NCBI GenBank assembly: GCA_946493085.1
Contig: CAMMAC010000016.1
Span: forward strand, 1 to 36,506
Source of the DNA: an uncultured Clostridiaceae bacterium
Lineage (GTDB): Bacteria > Bacillota > Clostridia > TANB77 > CAG-508
Length of the DNA stretch: 36,506 nt
Direction of reading: 5' to 3'
Shown here: piece by piece, positions 7,914 to 15,872 of the stretch
Layout: the number at the start of each line of letters is the position of its first letter
How positions within the stretch are numbered: position 1 is the stretch's first letter
Program-made: the position numbers and the translations under genes
The notes under the pieces: model-generated
Databases searched by the model: none
What the model was told of the DNA's origin: nothing
The model's input: the letters and a program-made list of their open reading frames with translations, nothing else

Positions 7914-9623
7914 TTACATTCTATCTGGCATTTGCATTCCTAGCAGTCCTGCTCCTGTTTTTAAAACAGTTCCTACTATATTGGTAAGATATAGTCTTGC
8001 ATCTTGTACTTTTTTCTCTTCTCCCAAAATTTTATGATTATTATAAAAAGTACTAAAACTTTGGCTTAAATCTATTAAATATCTAGATAAGAAAGATGGT
8101 TCATTTTTATCTGTTACTTGTTGTAGTACATCTTCCAAACTATATAATAATTTGAAAATTCTTTTAGAATCTTCGTCTTCTAGTTGTGAAAAATCTATTT
8201 CTTCTACTTTTGGAAGATATCCTGCTTTTTCTATTACACTTTTGGTTCTTACATAAATATATTGAATATAAGGTCCTGTTTCTCCTTGAAAATTAAGCAT
8301 TAAATCCCAATCAAAAACTTCGTCTTTAATTCTACTATTAGATAAGTCATTAAAAATAACTGCTCCTATTCCCACTTTTTTTGCTACTTCTTGTTTATTT
8401 TCTAAATCTGGATTTTTCTCTTCAATTACTTTTTCAGCACGTGTAATGGCTTCTTGTAATAAATCTTCTAATTTAATAAAGTTTCCTTCCCTCGTAGACA
8501 TTTTTCCTTCTTTTAGTCTTACCATTCCAAAAGGGACATGCTCTAAGCCATTCGTATATTTTTCTGATATTCCTAACATTTTTGCTACTTCAAAAATTTG
8601 TTTAAAATGCAATACTTGCTCATAAGAAGTAACATATAAAGCCTTATCAAAATCATAAGTACGTGCTCTATACAAGATAGCCGCCAAATCTCTAGTAGCA
8701 TAAGTAGAAGAACCATTTGTTTTTTCAATAATACATGGTGGCATGCCTTTGTCCTCTAAAGAAACTACCCTTGCTCCTTCTGATTCTACTAGTTGATTTT
8801 TTTCTTCTAGAATTTCAACAATTTCTCCCATTTTATCAGAATAAAAAGCTTCTCCATTCCAAGAATCAAAATGGCTTCCCAATAAGTCATACACTTTTTG
8901 AAATTCCTTTAAACTTAAGTTTCTAAACTTCTCCCAAATTTCTACGCAGTAACTATCCCCATCTTCTAATTTTTTAAAGTTATTTCTACAAGCTTCTAAA
9001 ACAGATTCATCTTCTTCACAAAGTTTATTAATTCTTACATAAATCTTTGTCAATTCATCAATAGGATTTTCTTCTATATGGTATTCTGTTCCCCATCTTT
9101 TATAGCCTTCAATTAGTTTACCAAATTGTGTACCATAATCTCCTAGATGATTCACTCCTACTGTATGATACCCTAAAAATTGATAAATATTGTACAATGC
9201 CCCTCCAATTACTGTAGAACGTAAATGTCCTATATGGAATGGCTTTGCAATATTAGGCGCAGAATAGTCAATTACTACCGTTTTCCCTTCTCCTACATTC
9301 TTGCTTCCAAATTTCTCCTTACTTACTTCAAATTCCTTTGAAACTGTTTCTATGAATGCTTTAGGAGCAATATAAAAGTTTAAATATCCTCCTACCATTT
9401 CTACTTTTTCAAATACTTCATTATCTATTTCTAGCCTTTCCTTAATTTCTGCAGCAATCATTGGTGGGGCTTTTTTCAAAATTTTTGCCAACTTAAAACA
9501 AGGGAATGCATAATCCCCCATCTTTTCTTCCTTTGGTATTTCTATATAGCTTTCCAATTCCGCTACATCTAAATCTACTGTTTTCGCTATTTGATTTGCT
9601 ATTTCTCGCTTAAAATTTATCAT
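7914..9623 (-). CDS. argS: Arginyl-tRNA synthetase
   Basis: Charges tRNA-Arg with arginine. The 569-residue class I synthetase has the N-terminal ArgRS-specific domain (about 1-100), the HIGH signature in KPFHIGHLRST (HIGH at 130-133), the lid motif GDYGTQFG (161-168), KMSTREGN (374-381) and a C-terminal DALR anticodon-binding domain ending LLGMQMPDRM. Length matches bacterial ArgS. The start is ATG with a modest GGGTGAAG ribosome site. It is flanked downstream by a bidirectional terminator and upstream by a palindromic repeat that separates it from pfkA. No T-box was seen upstream. Confidence 0.97.
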   Translation of the reverse strand: MINFKREIANQIAKTVDLDVAELESYIEIPKEEKMGDYAFPCFKLAKILKKAPPMIAAEIKERLEIDNEVFEKVEMVGGYLNFYIAPKAFIETVSKEFEVSKEKFGSKNVGEGKTVVIDYSAPNIAKPFHIGHLRSTVIGGALYNIYQFLGYHTVGVNHLGDYGTQFGKLIEGYKRWGTEYHIEENPIDELTKIYVRINKLCEEDESVLEACRNNFKKLEDGDSYCVEIWEKFRNLSLKEFQKVYDLLGSHFDSWNGEAFYSDKMGEIVEILEEKNQLVESEGARVVSLEDKGMPPCIIEKTNGSSTYATRDLAAILYRARTYDFDKALYVTSYEQVLHFKQIFEVAKMLGISEKYTNGLEHVPFGMVRLKEGKMSTREGNFIKLEDLLQEAITRAEKVIEEKNPDLENKQEVAKKVGIGAVIFNDLSNSRIKDEVFDWDLMLNFQGETGPYIQYIYVRTKSVIEKAGYLPKVEEIDFSQLEDEDSKRIFKLLYSLEDVLQQVTDKNEPSFLSRYLIDLSQSFSTFYNNHKILGEEKKVQDARLYLTNIVGTVLKTGAGLLGMQMPDRM

Positions 9624-9655
9624 GTTTCTTCACCCTTTTTCGACATTTTTTATAG

Positions 9656-9722
9656 GGTGTCTCATTTAGTCCCTGACTTTAATGAGACATGTCACATTGA
9701 AGTCAGGGATTAGTGAGACACC
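9656..9722. repeat. Palindromic intergenic repeat, copy A1
   Basis: Outer arms 9656-9679 and 9700-9722 are near-perfect inverted repeats (GGTGTCTCA to TGAGACACC, with CCCTGACTT to AAGTCAGGG inside). An alternative inner hairpin pairs TGTCTCATT with AATGAGACA. It sits 3 bases past the pfkA stop. It shares TTTA, CCCTGACTT and GACATGTCAC with the element at 11857-11917. Confidence 0.8.
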
Positions 9723-9725
9723 AAA

Positions 9726-10862
9726 CTAATCTCCTAAACAAATTCCGATATCTCTTGCTGTTTTTACTAAATCATGGTCCATTGTTACTATTCTTACGTT
9801 GCTCTCTTTTGTTCCGCCTTGTACAGCTCCTATTTCTTTATTATCGCCTACTACATCTTCTAATGGCACGCTATCTAGCTTTCCATCTTTGATAACAGTT
9901 AATACATTAAATTTTCCTTCTAGAGCAAGTTCCATTGCTTTTGCTCCGTATTTTGTAGATAATACTCTATCAAATGCAGTTGGTGTTCCACCTCTTTGCA
10001 TATAACCTAGAACGGTGCATCTTGCTGTTAGTCCTGTTAATCTTTCTAGCTCTTTGGCTACTTTTTCTCCTGCTCCTCCTAACTGAATGTTAATAACACC
10101 TTCTCCGCCATCTCTTTCATTCACTACTGAAATTTCTCCTCCTTTTGGGAAAGCACCTTCTGATACAACTACAATACTGAAATTCTTACCGATTTTTTGT
10201 CTATTCTTTACTGCCTGAGCTGCTTTTTCTATATCATATGGTATTTCTGGAATAAGTGCAATATCTGCTCCTCCTGCTATAGCAGATTCTAAGGCAATCC
10301 AACCAGCTTCTCTTCCCATTACTTCTAATACCATAATTCTATGATGTGTCTCTGCTGTAGTATGCAATCTATCTAATGCTTCTGTTGCCACAGATACTGC
10401 TGTGTTATATCCAAATGTAATATCTGTACAAGCCACATCATTATCTATTGTTTTTGGTACACCAATTACATTGATTCCTCTTAAAGAAAAATCTCTAGCA
10501 GATTTTTGTGTGCTGTCTCCTCCTAATGTAAAGATGCAGTCAAAACCATCCTCTTTTACATTTTGTACGCATTGTTCTGATAAGTCTTTATACACTACTT
10601 TTCCATTCTCCTCTACCTTATAACGGAATACATTGGCATTTGTAGATGAAGAGATAATAGAACCTCCTTTTTGCAATATTCCTGATGCAGTATCCGCACT
10701 ACTTAGTCTTATATAATCGTTTTTCAATAATCCTCGATATCCATCAATAAATCCATAACATTCTACTCCGTTGTTTTCTGCTGTTTTTACAATAGCTCTA
10801 ATAACAGCATTAAAACCTGATACGTCTCCTCCATTTGCTAATATTGCAACTTTCTTAACCAT
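9726..10862 (-). CDS. pfkA: 6-phosphofructokinase, possibly pyrophosphate-dependent
   Basis: Phosphorylates fructose 6-phosphate to the 1,6-bisphosphate in glycolysis. The 378-residue protein is a group III/PPi-like PFK. It begins ANGGDVSGFNAVIRA rather than the ATP-PFK form. The phosphoryl-donor loop reads LGGDST (Ser117 where ATP enzymes have Gly and PPi enzymes usually Asp). The catalytic loop is PKTIDND, with Lys137 at the position that is Gly in E. coli PfkA and Lys in PPi enzymes. The substrate motif MGREAGW follows. Lys137 favours PPi and Ser117 is ambiguous, so the donor is undecided. AGGAGG precedes the ATG. PPi use would fit the ppdK gene at 15946-18570. Confidence 0.93.
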   Translation of the reverse strand: MVKKVAILANGGDVSGFNAVIRAIVKTAENNGVECYGFIDGYRGLLKNDYIRLSSADTASGILQKGGSIISSSTNANVFRYKVEENGKVVYKDLSEQCVQNVKEDGFDCIFTLGGDSTQKSARDFSLRGINVIGVPKTIDNDVACTDITFGYNTAVSVATEALDRLHTTAETHHRIMVLEVMGREAGWIALESAIAGGADIALIPEIPYDIEKAAQAVKNRQKIGKNFSIVVVSEGAFPKGGEISVVNERDGGEGVINIQLGGAGEKVAKELERLTGLTARCTVLGYMQRGGTPTAFDRVLSTKYGAKAMELALEGKFNVLTVIKDGKLDSVPLEDVVGDNKEIGAVQGGTKESNVRIVTMDHDLVKTARDIGICLGD

Positions 10863-10965
10863 AATTCTTCCTCCTATTTTGTTTTATTTCTTCTTATTAT
10901 ATCAATATTTTGGATTTTTACAACCTTTTTTGGCATTTTTCTTTTGCTTTATGCTTTTTTCTAGC

Positions 10966-11005
10966 AAAAATGGACCACCCTTCTTAGACAGGGTAATCCA
11001 TTTTT
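10966..11005 (-). terminator. Intrinsic terminator after the HAD gene
   Basis: AAAAATGGA pairs with TCCATTTTT (nine bases), with an inner CCC/GGG, giving T5 on the minus strand. It starts 9 bases past the HAD stop at 11014. Confidence 0.85.
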
Positions 11006-11013
11006 CAGTTTTC

Positions 11014-11700
11014 TTACAAAATACTGCATATCTCCAACAGAGTATACACTTCATAAGACGGAATAAAATTTTTTTCTGTTCTCTGCTCTCTCCTGGAATT
11101 ATACCAAATAGAAGCAATTCCTGCATGAGTGGCAAAACCAATGTCACTCTTTAAGGAATCTCCTATTATAATATACTCTTCAAGACGCGTTCTGTCAGAA
11201 AAAATGCGGCCAAAAGAGCGATGGTCTGCTTTCAAATATTCCCCCTCTAAAGGGTAGATAGCTTCTATATATTGCAGAAGCTCATATTTACTTAAAAGCA
11301 TGACTTGGGTTTCCATAAACCAGTCCGTAAGGACCACATTTCTATAGCCCTTTTCAGACAATTTTTCCAAGCAAGCTTTTGCATCCTTATCTACCTGTCC
11401 CGTTTCCACCAACTTCCATTTTTCGAAAAATTCTGCCGCACTCAGATTATAGTAATCCAATATTGGCATCTCTTTCCGAATGAACTCCACCATTTTCTTT
11501 GGCGTAACTATTTTGCCTTGAAAATAGTTTTGAAAATCGGAGAGCATTTGAAAATATTGTTCCTCCAAAGGCTTTGTTTTTTCCAGATGTAGAGCATTGC
11601 ATAATAGGTCCATCTCATTATCTGAATGGTGCCATAAGGTACCATCGCAGTCCCAGATAAGGGTTGTAATATTTTCTAAACTCCGTCTTCCTTTTTGCAT
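11014..11700 (-). CDS. HAD-superfamily hydrolase
   Basis: A 228-residue haloacid dehalogenase-type phosphatase. Motif I is WDCDGTLW (residues about 16-23, nucleophile DxD), motif II VVLTDWF, the motif III lysine is in LKADHRSFGR, and motif IV is IIIGDSLKSDIGFATHAGI. The layout fits phosphoglycolate phosphatase-like or YjjG-like enzymes, but the substrate cannot be inferred. The ATG follows AGGAGG and a clear promoter. Base composition is more GC-rich than its neighbours, and the gene uses CGG twice (codon 6 and within EFIRKEM), which no housekeeping gene here does. This suggests acquisition from another lineage. It is monocistronic with its own terminator. Confidence 0.87.
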   Translation of the reverse strand: MQKGRRSLENITTLIWDCDGTLWHHSDNEMDLLCNALHLEKTKPLEEQYFQMLSDFQNYFQGKIVTPKKMVEFIRKEMPILDYYNLSAAEFFEKWKLVETGQVDKDAKACLEKLSEKGYRNVVLTDWFMETQVMLLSKYELLQYIEAIYPLEGEYLKADHRSFGRIFSDRTRLEEYIIIGDSLKSDIGFATHAGIASIWYNSRREQRTEKNFIPSYEVYTLLEICSIL

Positions 11701-11726
11701 AATTTTTCCTCCTAAAAATTATTTTC

Positions 11727-11745
11727 TTGCTTGAAATTCAAGCAA
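11727..11745. promoter_or_regulatory. Palindrome in the HAD gene leader
   Basis: TTGCTTGAA-A-TTCAAGCAA is a perfect nine-base inverted repeat around one base. It lies about 40-55 bases downstream of the predicted transcript start and 26 bases before the ATG. It is a candidate operator or a leader hairpin. Confidence 0.55.
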
Positions 11746-11789
11746 ACGAGAAGTGATTAGTTACTTATGCTTTGCATTTTAACAGAATT

Positions 11790-11818
11790 AGTATACCATA
11801 ATTATGCACTTTTCGCAA
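11790..11818 (-). promoter_or_regulatory. Promoter of the HAD gene
   Basis: On the minus strand TTGCGA (11813-11818), 17 bases, TATACT (11790-11795), with an extended TGG directly before the -10. Confidence 0.75.
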
Positions 11819-11856
11819 CTTTCTTTTTTCAACATTTTATAACATTATTCTTCCTG

Positions 11857-11917
11857 TGTCCCATTTAACCCTGACTTAAGTGGGACATGTCACAAAAAAG
11901 ACTGACTTAAATGGACA
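11857..11917. repeat. Palindromic intergenic repeat, copy A2 (degenerate)
   Basis: TGTCCCATTT pairs with AAGTGGGACA (one G-T) around CCCTGACTT, followed by TGTCAC and a decayed second arm (GACTGACTTAAATGG). Order and sequence match the element at 9656-9722. Confidence 0.7.
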
Positions 11918-11943
11918 AAACACTGCTTTATACGGCAGTGTTT
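11918..11943 (-). terminator. Hairpin at the end of the 11928-12734 gene
   Basis: AAACACTGC (11918-11926) pairs with GCAGTGTTT (11935-11943). On minus the stop codon sits in the loop and only four T follow, so this is a weak intrinsic terminator. Confidence 0.55.
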
Positions 11944-12734
11944 CTTGTAATTTCTCTTTCTTTATTTAATAATGCTTTCATGCGGCTTTTAGCCTCTACT
12001 TTACTTTTATGTTTCCATTCTGCTAATCGGTTTGGATTTGTATCATATACTAAATTTAAATGTGGTAGATATTTTTTCTTTACAAAAGGATTTTTATTTA
12101 ATAAACTAGCTAGTTTGCTTTTAATTTTATCAAATGGTGTTTCTTCTATTTTCATTAGGGCCACGATTTTTCTTTCTGTATATACCTTTAATCTATCTTC
12201 TTCTATTCCTACATAATATTCGTCATATTGGTGCATATCTACTTTTTTGCCCTCTTCATATTGCATACGTACTGCTTCTATCATGTCTTGTCTAATAAAT
12301 TTTCTTTCTTCGTATACTTGCACTTCTTCTGGCTTTTTCTCATCTACTCCAAATAGACAAATTAATTTATGCTCATAGGTACATATTTTATCTAAATAGT
12401 TTTCTTGTTCTTCTAGATGGCTTCCAATCTCTTCTATAGCTAACTTTTCTAATTGAAAATCTTCTATATCTATTAGTCTAGGACAAATAACTTCCAATAA
12501 TACCTTTGGATTAATTTTGTCGAATTTTGCATCATAAAAAATCTTATCTTCCAATGTATTGATAAAATAACGTGCATATTCTCCTTCTATTTCTTTATTC
12601 TCCAAAGCTTCTTTCATTTCTGTATAGCTTGCTGTTGCATCCGCTATTGTCTTTACTTTCTCTAACTTTTCTTCCAATAGTTCTTTTTTTGTTATTTCGA
12701 CATCCTCTACGATATTATTTTCTCTCTCGTCCAT
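11928..12734 (-). CDS. Hypothetical charged helical protein
   Basis: Not recognised. The 268-residue protein is rich in Glu and Lys and probably mostly helical, with no membrane span or signal peptide. Segments that may help identification are DKIFYDAKFDKINPKVLLEV, ICPRLIDIEDF, ICTYEHKLICLFGVDEK and the basic C-terminus NRLAEWKHKSKVEAKSRMKA. ATG start with AAAGGGTG. It follows the GNAT gene by 111 bases on the same strand and ends in a small hairpin beside a palindromic repeat. No function is proposed. Confidence 0.7.
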   Translation of the reverse strand: MDERENNIVEDVEITKKELLEEKLEKVKTIADATASYTEMKEALENKEIEGEYARYFINTLEDKIFYDAKFDKINPKVLLEVICPRLIDIEDFQLEKLAIEEIGSHLEEQENYLDKICTYEHKLICLFGVDEKKPEEVQVYEERKFIRQDMIEAVRMQYEEGKKVDMHQYDEYYVGIEEDRLKVYTERKIVALMKIEETPFDKIKSKLASLLNKNPFVKKKYLPHLNLVYDTNPNRLAEWKHKSKVEAKSRMKALLNKEREITRNTAV

Positions 12735-12845
12735 ATTTTCACCCTTTTTTTACAAACTGTTTATTCATTATATCACTGCTTAAGAATAAAATATATTACT
12801 TTTTCTTTACTTTTTCTTTACTTTTATATTACATTTTTATGACAT

Positions 12846-13406
12846 TTATATGTTTTTATTTTGTATAAAATCTCCTGTAAATTCCTCTGCTAAAATGTCC
12901 ATATGGATACTATCATAATATTTTCCATTCACAAATCTACTTTTTCTTTGTCTACCTACTTCTTGAAATCCACATTTTTTATAGCATCGAATCGCTCTTG
13001 GATTAAATTCCATTACGTCTAGTCCAATATTGTTTAAGTTTAGATAACGAAAGCCATACTCTAATATCATCTGTATTGCTTCTGTTCCATATCCTTTTTC
13101 TCTTGCATTTTTGTCTCCTATAAATATTCCTAAAGTTCCTCTCCTATCTATAGGATTAATTCTCTCTATAGATACTGTTCCAATCATTTTATCCTCGTCT
13201 TTTGTTATAATAACAAATGTTGCTTCTGGAGAGCTATTATTTTCTAAATATTCTCTTTCTGCTTCTAGCGAAACTAGATTTCCACTCCTTCCTAAGTAAT
13301 CCGTTGTTTCAAAGTCATTTAACCATTCTGTAAACAACTCTGCATCCTCTGTACTTCTTGGAGATAAGTATATATGTTCTCCTATCAATTTTTTATAATA
13401 TTTCAT
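12846..13406 (-). CDS. GNAT-family N-acetyltransferase (RimJ/RimL-like)
   Basis: Transfers an acetyl group from acetyl-CoA to an amine. The 186-residue protein has the GNAT fold order: GEHIYLSPRSTEDAELFTEW at the N-terminus, MIGTVSIERI, GIFIGDKNAREKGYGTEA with the acetyl-CoA pyrophosphate loop REKGYGTEA, and NPRAIRCYKKCGFQEVGR near the end. It resembles ribosomal-protein or antibiotic acetyltransferases of the RimJ/L class. The substrate is unknown. The start is 2 bases after the LD-carboxypeptidase stop and its GGGAGG ribosome site lies in that gene, so the two are coupled. Confidence 0.9.
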   Translation of the reverse strand: MKYYKKLIGEHIYLSPRSTEDAELFTEWLNDFETTDYLGRSGNLVSLEAEREYLENNSSPEATFVIITKDEDKMIGTVSIERINPIDRRGTLGIFIGDKNAREKGYGTEAIQMILEYGFRYLNLNNIGLDVMEFNPRAIRCYKKCGFQEVGRQRKSRFVNGKYYDSIHMDILAEEFTGDFIQNKNI

Positions 13407-13408
13407 TT

Positions 13409-14402
13409 CTATTCCTCCCTTATCCTTAATTCTATTTTATTGTCTTTTGCTTTCAATATTGCTTTTCCTCCAATTGGAAAAGTAAAAATTGGTGTTGTAT
13501 GACCAAAATCTGCATTTGCTATAATAGGAATTCCTTTTAACTCCTTTTTATAAGCAATGATTTTCTTCCATTTTTCTATTGTCATTACACTATTTTCTTG
13601 TGCTCTTCCGAAAAACAATGCCTCTAATTGTTTTCCCTTTCGCACTATGTAACAAAGATTGCAAATTTCTATCAAATTCTTTTAAAAAGTTTTCTTTTAC
13701 TAAGTCGTCATCTTCTAAAAACAAGATGCTATTTTCTAAATTCGGCATAAATTCTGTTCCTTGTAGTAAATTTAATGTACATAAATTTCCCCCTATAATT
13801 TTTCCTTCTGCTTCTCCTTCTTGTAATATATCCATTCCTGTATTTGTTACCCAATGTCTATCATTTTGATTTTTGAACCATGGATCATCACTCCATTTAG
13901 AAGATGCATATATTTCTACCTCTTTATCTTCCATTAGCATTTGTTTAAAATAGGAAATGGTATAATCTAGCCCATCTTTCATAGCAAAAGTAGAAAAGTG
14001 AGGCCCTGAATAGGTAATTAATCCAGTTTTTGCATAGATACTATTCGTAAGAGCTGTAATATCCGAAAAGCCACATAATATTTTGGGATTTTTCTTGATT
14101 ACCGCATAAGGAATATCATCTAATATTTGATTGACATTGCATCCTCCTATCACTGTTAAAATAGCTTTTACTTTTTTGTCTAAAAAAGCATCTTTTAAAT
14201 CTTCTATCCTCGCTTCTATACTAGCACATTTATAGTCTTCATCCACCATATCTTTTACATGTTTTCCAAAACTAACTTTAAAACCTTCTTGTTCTAACCT
14301 TAGTTTTGCTGTTTCCACTATTTCTTCTTTTAAAATTCCCATACTTCTGGACGGTGCTATCACTCTAACTTCATCTCCCAGCTTTAATTTTTCTGGCTTC
14401 AT
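13409..14402 (-). CDS. LD-carboxypeptidase (S66/MccF family), reading frame shifted +1 at CGG
   Basis: S66 serine peptidases cleave the L,D-bond of muropeptide tetrapeptides or detoxify microcin C-like compounds. The first frame (14402 to about 13590) gives residues 1-264, with the nucleophile Ser113 in GFSDITAL and Glu230 in LFLEDDD. It ends GIVF then CGG and a stop five codons on. The next frame continues GRAQENS, the catalytic His in ANADFGHTTP, and FTFPIGG to 13409. Skipping the C of the CGG at 13608-13610 joins both parts into a normal 331-residue enzyme. Nothing else is damaged. A strong promoter and an attenuator-like leader precede it, and the GNAT gene follows with coupling. Recoding, recent mutation and assembly error are all possible. 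Confidence 0.85.
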
Positions 14403-14559
14403 TTTCTTCTTCCCCCTTTTCTAAAACAAAAAGCCCATGGAAAAATCTTTTTTAAGACTCCTCCATAGGCTAAAATTTTCCTATTTCTGTGTAAGTACTA
14501 ATATTTTGTACTTTTGTACCGCTCAAAATGTTACTTTCTAGGTACACTCTTAAAATATG
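14403..14559 (-). promoter_or_regulatory. Structured leader with attenuator upstream of the LD-carboxypeptidase
   Basis: About 157 bases from the predicted transcript start to the ATG. In order on minus: a GTGTA/TACAC pair enclosing TGTACC/GGTACA and AAGTAC/GTACTT hairpins, then a complete terminator hairpin with T5 (14424-14471), then the ribosome site. It is not a T-box (no GGGTGG-ACCGCG) and matches no riboswitch class I know. A 25-codon GTG frame (14470-14547) runs through it and stops on the first bases of the terminator stem, but lacks a clear ribosome site. Confidence 0.6.
14424..14471 (-). terminator. Attenuator terminator in the LD-carboxypeptidase leader
   Basis: On minus AGCCTATGGA (14462-14471) pairs with TCCATGGGCT (14432-14441), one G-T wobble, followed by TTTTTGTTTT. 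It lies between the promoter and the gene it precedes, so it should act as a conditional terminator. Confidence 0.75.
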
Positions 14560-14565
14560 TTTTAT

Positions 14566-14594
14566 ATTGTAGCATACTAATATCTTATTGTCAA
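14566..14594 (-). promoter_or_regulatory. Strong promoter of the LD-carboxypeptidase/GNAT genes
   Basis: On minus perfect TTGACA (14589-14594), 17 bases, TACAAT (14566-14571) with an extended TGC before the -10. It begins 5 bases past the DUF5662 stop. Confidence 0.85.
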
Positions 14595-14599
14595 TGCAT

Positions 14600-15157
14600 T
14601 TATGTAACCTTTTCTTGGTTTTCTTCTACAATTTCTTGATACAATTTTTTCAAATTTTCTTTTTTAATCACTTTATGAATTCCATCCTTACTCACTTGCA
14701 TATAGACTTCTTTTTCAAAAGCTGCCATTTTAGGATGGATAGGCTTTTTATATCCTTTTGATTCCCAATACTCTAGTTGTGTACTTTTTGTCCAATTTTT
14801 TCCATTGTAGGTTATTCCCGCTGCTAAATTGTCACAAATCATTTCTACGGCATAAACATATGGCATAATAAAAACTTTTTGTGGCGTTTCGTAGTCATAC
14901 CAATACTCGGCATGATGCTTATTTCTGCCTTTATGATGTAACCAAGCCTTAGAATAACCGTTTTCTGCTTTTGCTAGAGGAATAGGACTTCTCTTGCCTG
15001 TATAATATTTTACACTCTCCCAAAATTCTGTAGGGGAAAATTTTGACCAATCATGCATGAAACCTCTCCATGGAATTCCAGCTCTACAACATAGTTTAAA
15101 CACTAACCATTTATGTTTAGTAATTGTCTTAATATGTCCTACTATCTTTCTTAACAT
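14600..15157 (-). CDS. DUF5662 family protein
   Basis: The 185-residue protein matches my memory of the DUF5662 family, often found in Firmicutes and phages. Conserved features are GFMHDWSKFSPTEFWES and AWLHHKGRNKHHAEYW, a His/Asp-rich set that looks like a metal site of HD-hydrolase type (HD at about 35-36, HH and HH near 74-81). Function is not known to me. No signal or membrane segment. The start is ATG with GGAAG. It ends just before the promoter of the next transcript, so it is transcribed separately from the LD-carboxypeptidase. Confidence 0.8.
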   Translation of the reverse strand: MLRKIVGHIKTITKHKWLVFKLCCRAGIPWRGFMHDWSKFSPTEFWESVKYYTGKRSPIPLAKAENGYSKAWLHHKGRNKHHAEYWYDYETPQKVFIMPYVYAVEMICDNLAAGITYNGKNWTKSTQLEYWESKGYKKPIHPKMAAFEKEVYMQVSKDGIHKVIKKENLKKLYQEIVEENQEKVT

Positions 15158-15210
15158 TCGCTTTTCTTCCTTTCCTATTTTATTATATGCTATTTTTTCT
15201 TTTTGTCAAG

Positions 15211-15248
15211 AAAAAGCCAGCCTACCTAAAATATTTAGGAGGCTGGCT
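15211..15248 (-). terminator. Terminator after the 15260-15742 gene (copy 1 of a duplicated terminator)
   Basis: AGCCAGCC pairs with GGCTGGCT with an inner CCTAAA/TTTAGG, followed by TTTTTC on minus. Nearly the same sequence recurs at 15873-15912. Confidence 0.9.
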
Positions 15249-15259
15249 GCCTTATGTCT

Positions 15260-15742
15260 TCACTGCAAATAATGGTCCACTAACTCATTCAAAAATCCTT
15301 TCTTCTCTTCTCCTAAAGAGATACAAGCTTTTATAATGAAATCACTGAGATTTTCAAATAAAAAGTCCCAAGATTTTAAATATCTCATAATATAATAGTA
15401 TTCTTCTATTTTATCTGCTCTTATTTCATCATAAGTAAGATTGCACCCTTCCTCATCATCTTCCTCATTATCATCTTCTTGTTTGAAAATGTACTCAAAA
15501 ATTTTTTTAACCAGAGTTTCAATTTCATTCAATTGCTTATCTACCCGCACTTTTTCTCTCTTCTCCTCATGATATTTTTGAATAGCTTCTTTATCATCAC
15601 AATACCTTTCTTGATTATCTTCAACTATATGGATTGACCTATATAATTCTTTTGATTTTTTCTCTAATGAAAGAAGAATTGTGATAAAATCTAATCCTCT
15701 ATCCAACACTTCCAATCGAAGATTCCGTTTGAAATTTTCCAT
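15260..15742 (-). CDS. Hypothetical acidic helical protein behind a consensus promoter
   Basis: Not recognised. The 160-residue protein opens MENFKRNLRLEVLDRGLDF, has a helical middle (YHEEKREKVRVDKQLNEIE), an acidic run EDDNEEDDEEG near 90-100, and a hydrophobic, aromatic C-terminal third. The ATG at 15742 is chosen over one at 15766 because AAGGAGG (about 15752-15758) lies between them with correct spacing to the former. The promoter is a perfect consensus. It is bracketed by two near-identical terminators and uses CGG twice (KRN and KVRVD), unlike core genes here. Together these suggest an inserted accessory gene. Confidence 0.72.
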   Translation of the reverse strand: MENFKRNLRLEVLDRGLDFITILLSLEKKSKELYRSIHIVEDNQERYCDDKEAIQKYHEEKREKVRVDKQLNEIETLVKKIFEYIFKQEDDNEEDDEEGCNLTYDEIRADKIEEYYYIMRYLKSWDFLFENLSDFIIKACISLGEEKKGFLNELVDHYLQ

Positions 15743-15794
15743 AAATCTTTTCCTCCTTAACGACATAAAGCTTAAACTACAAGTTACTTGCTAT

Positions 15795-15823
15795 ATTATA
15801 AATCACTTTTTATATTATGTCAA
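15795..15823 (-). promoter_or_regulatory. Perfect sigma-A promoter of the 15260-15742 gene
   Basis: On minus TTGACA (15818-15823), 17 bases, TATAAT (15795-15800). An eight-base inverted repeat, ATCACTTT (15802-15809) and AAAGTGAT (15842-15849), flanks the -35, with one arm inside the promoter spacer. It is an operator candidate. Confidence 0.85.
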
Positions 15824-15872
15824 GCAAAATATTTTTTATATAAAGTGATAAAATGGATATGATTTTTTTAGG

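Noticed and set aside
13590..13675. -1 or homopolymer-only explanation for the frameshift
   Set aside because: All three broken genes have length 3n+1 and need one base skipped. Two of the three sites have no homopolymer.
14403..14559. T-box upstream of the LD-carboxypeptidase
   Set aside because: The GGGTGG-ACCGCG sequence is absent, unlike the glyQS leader.
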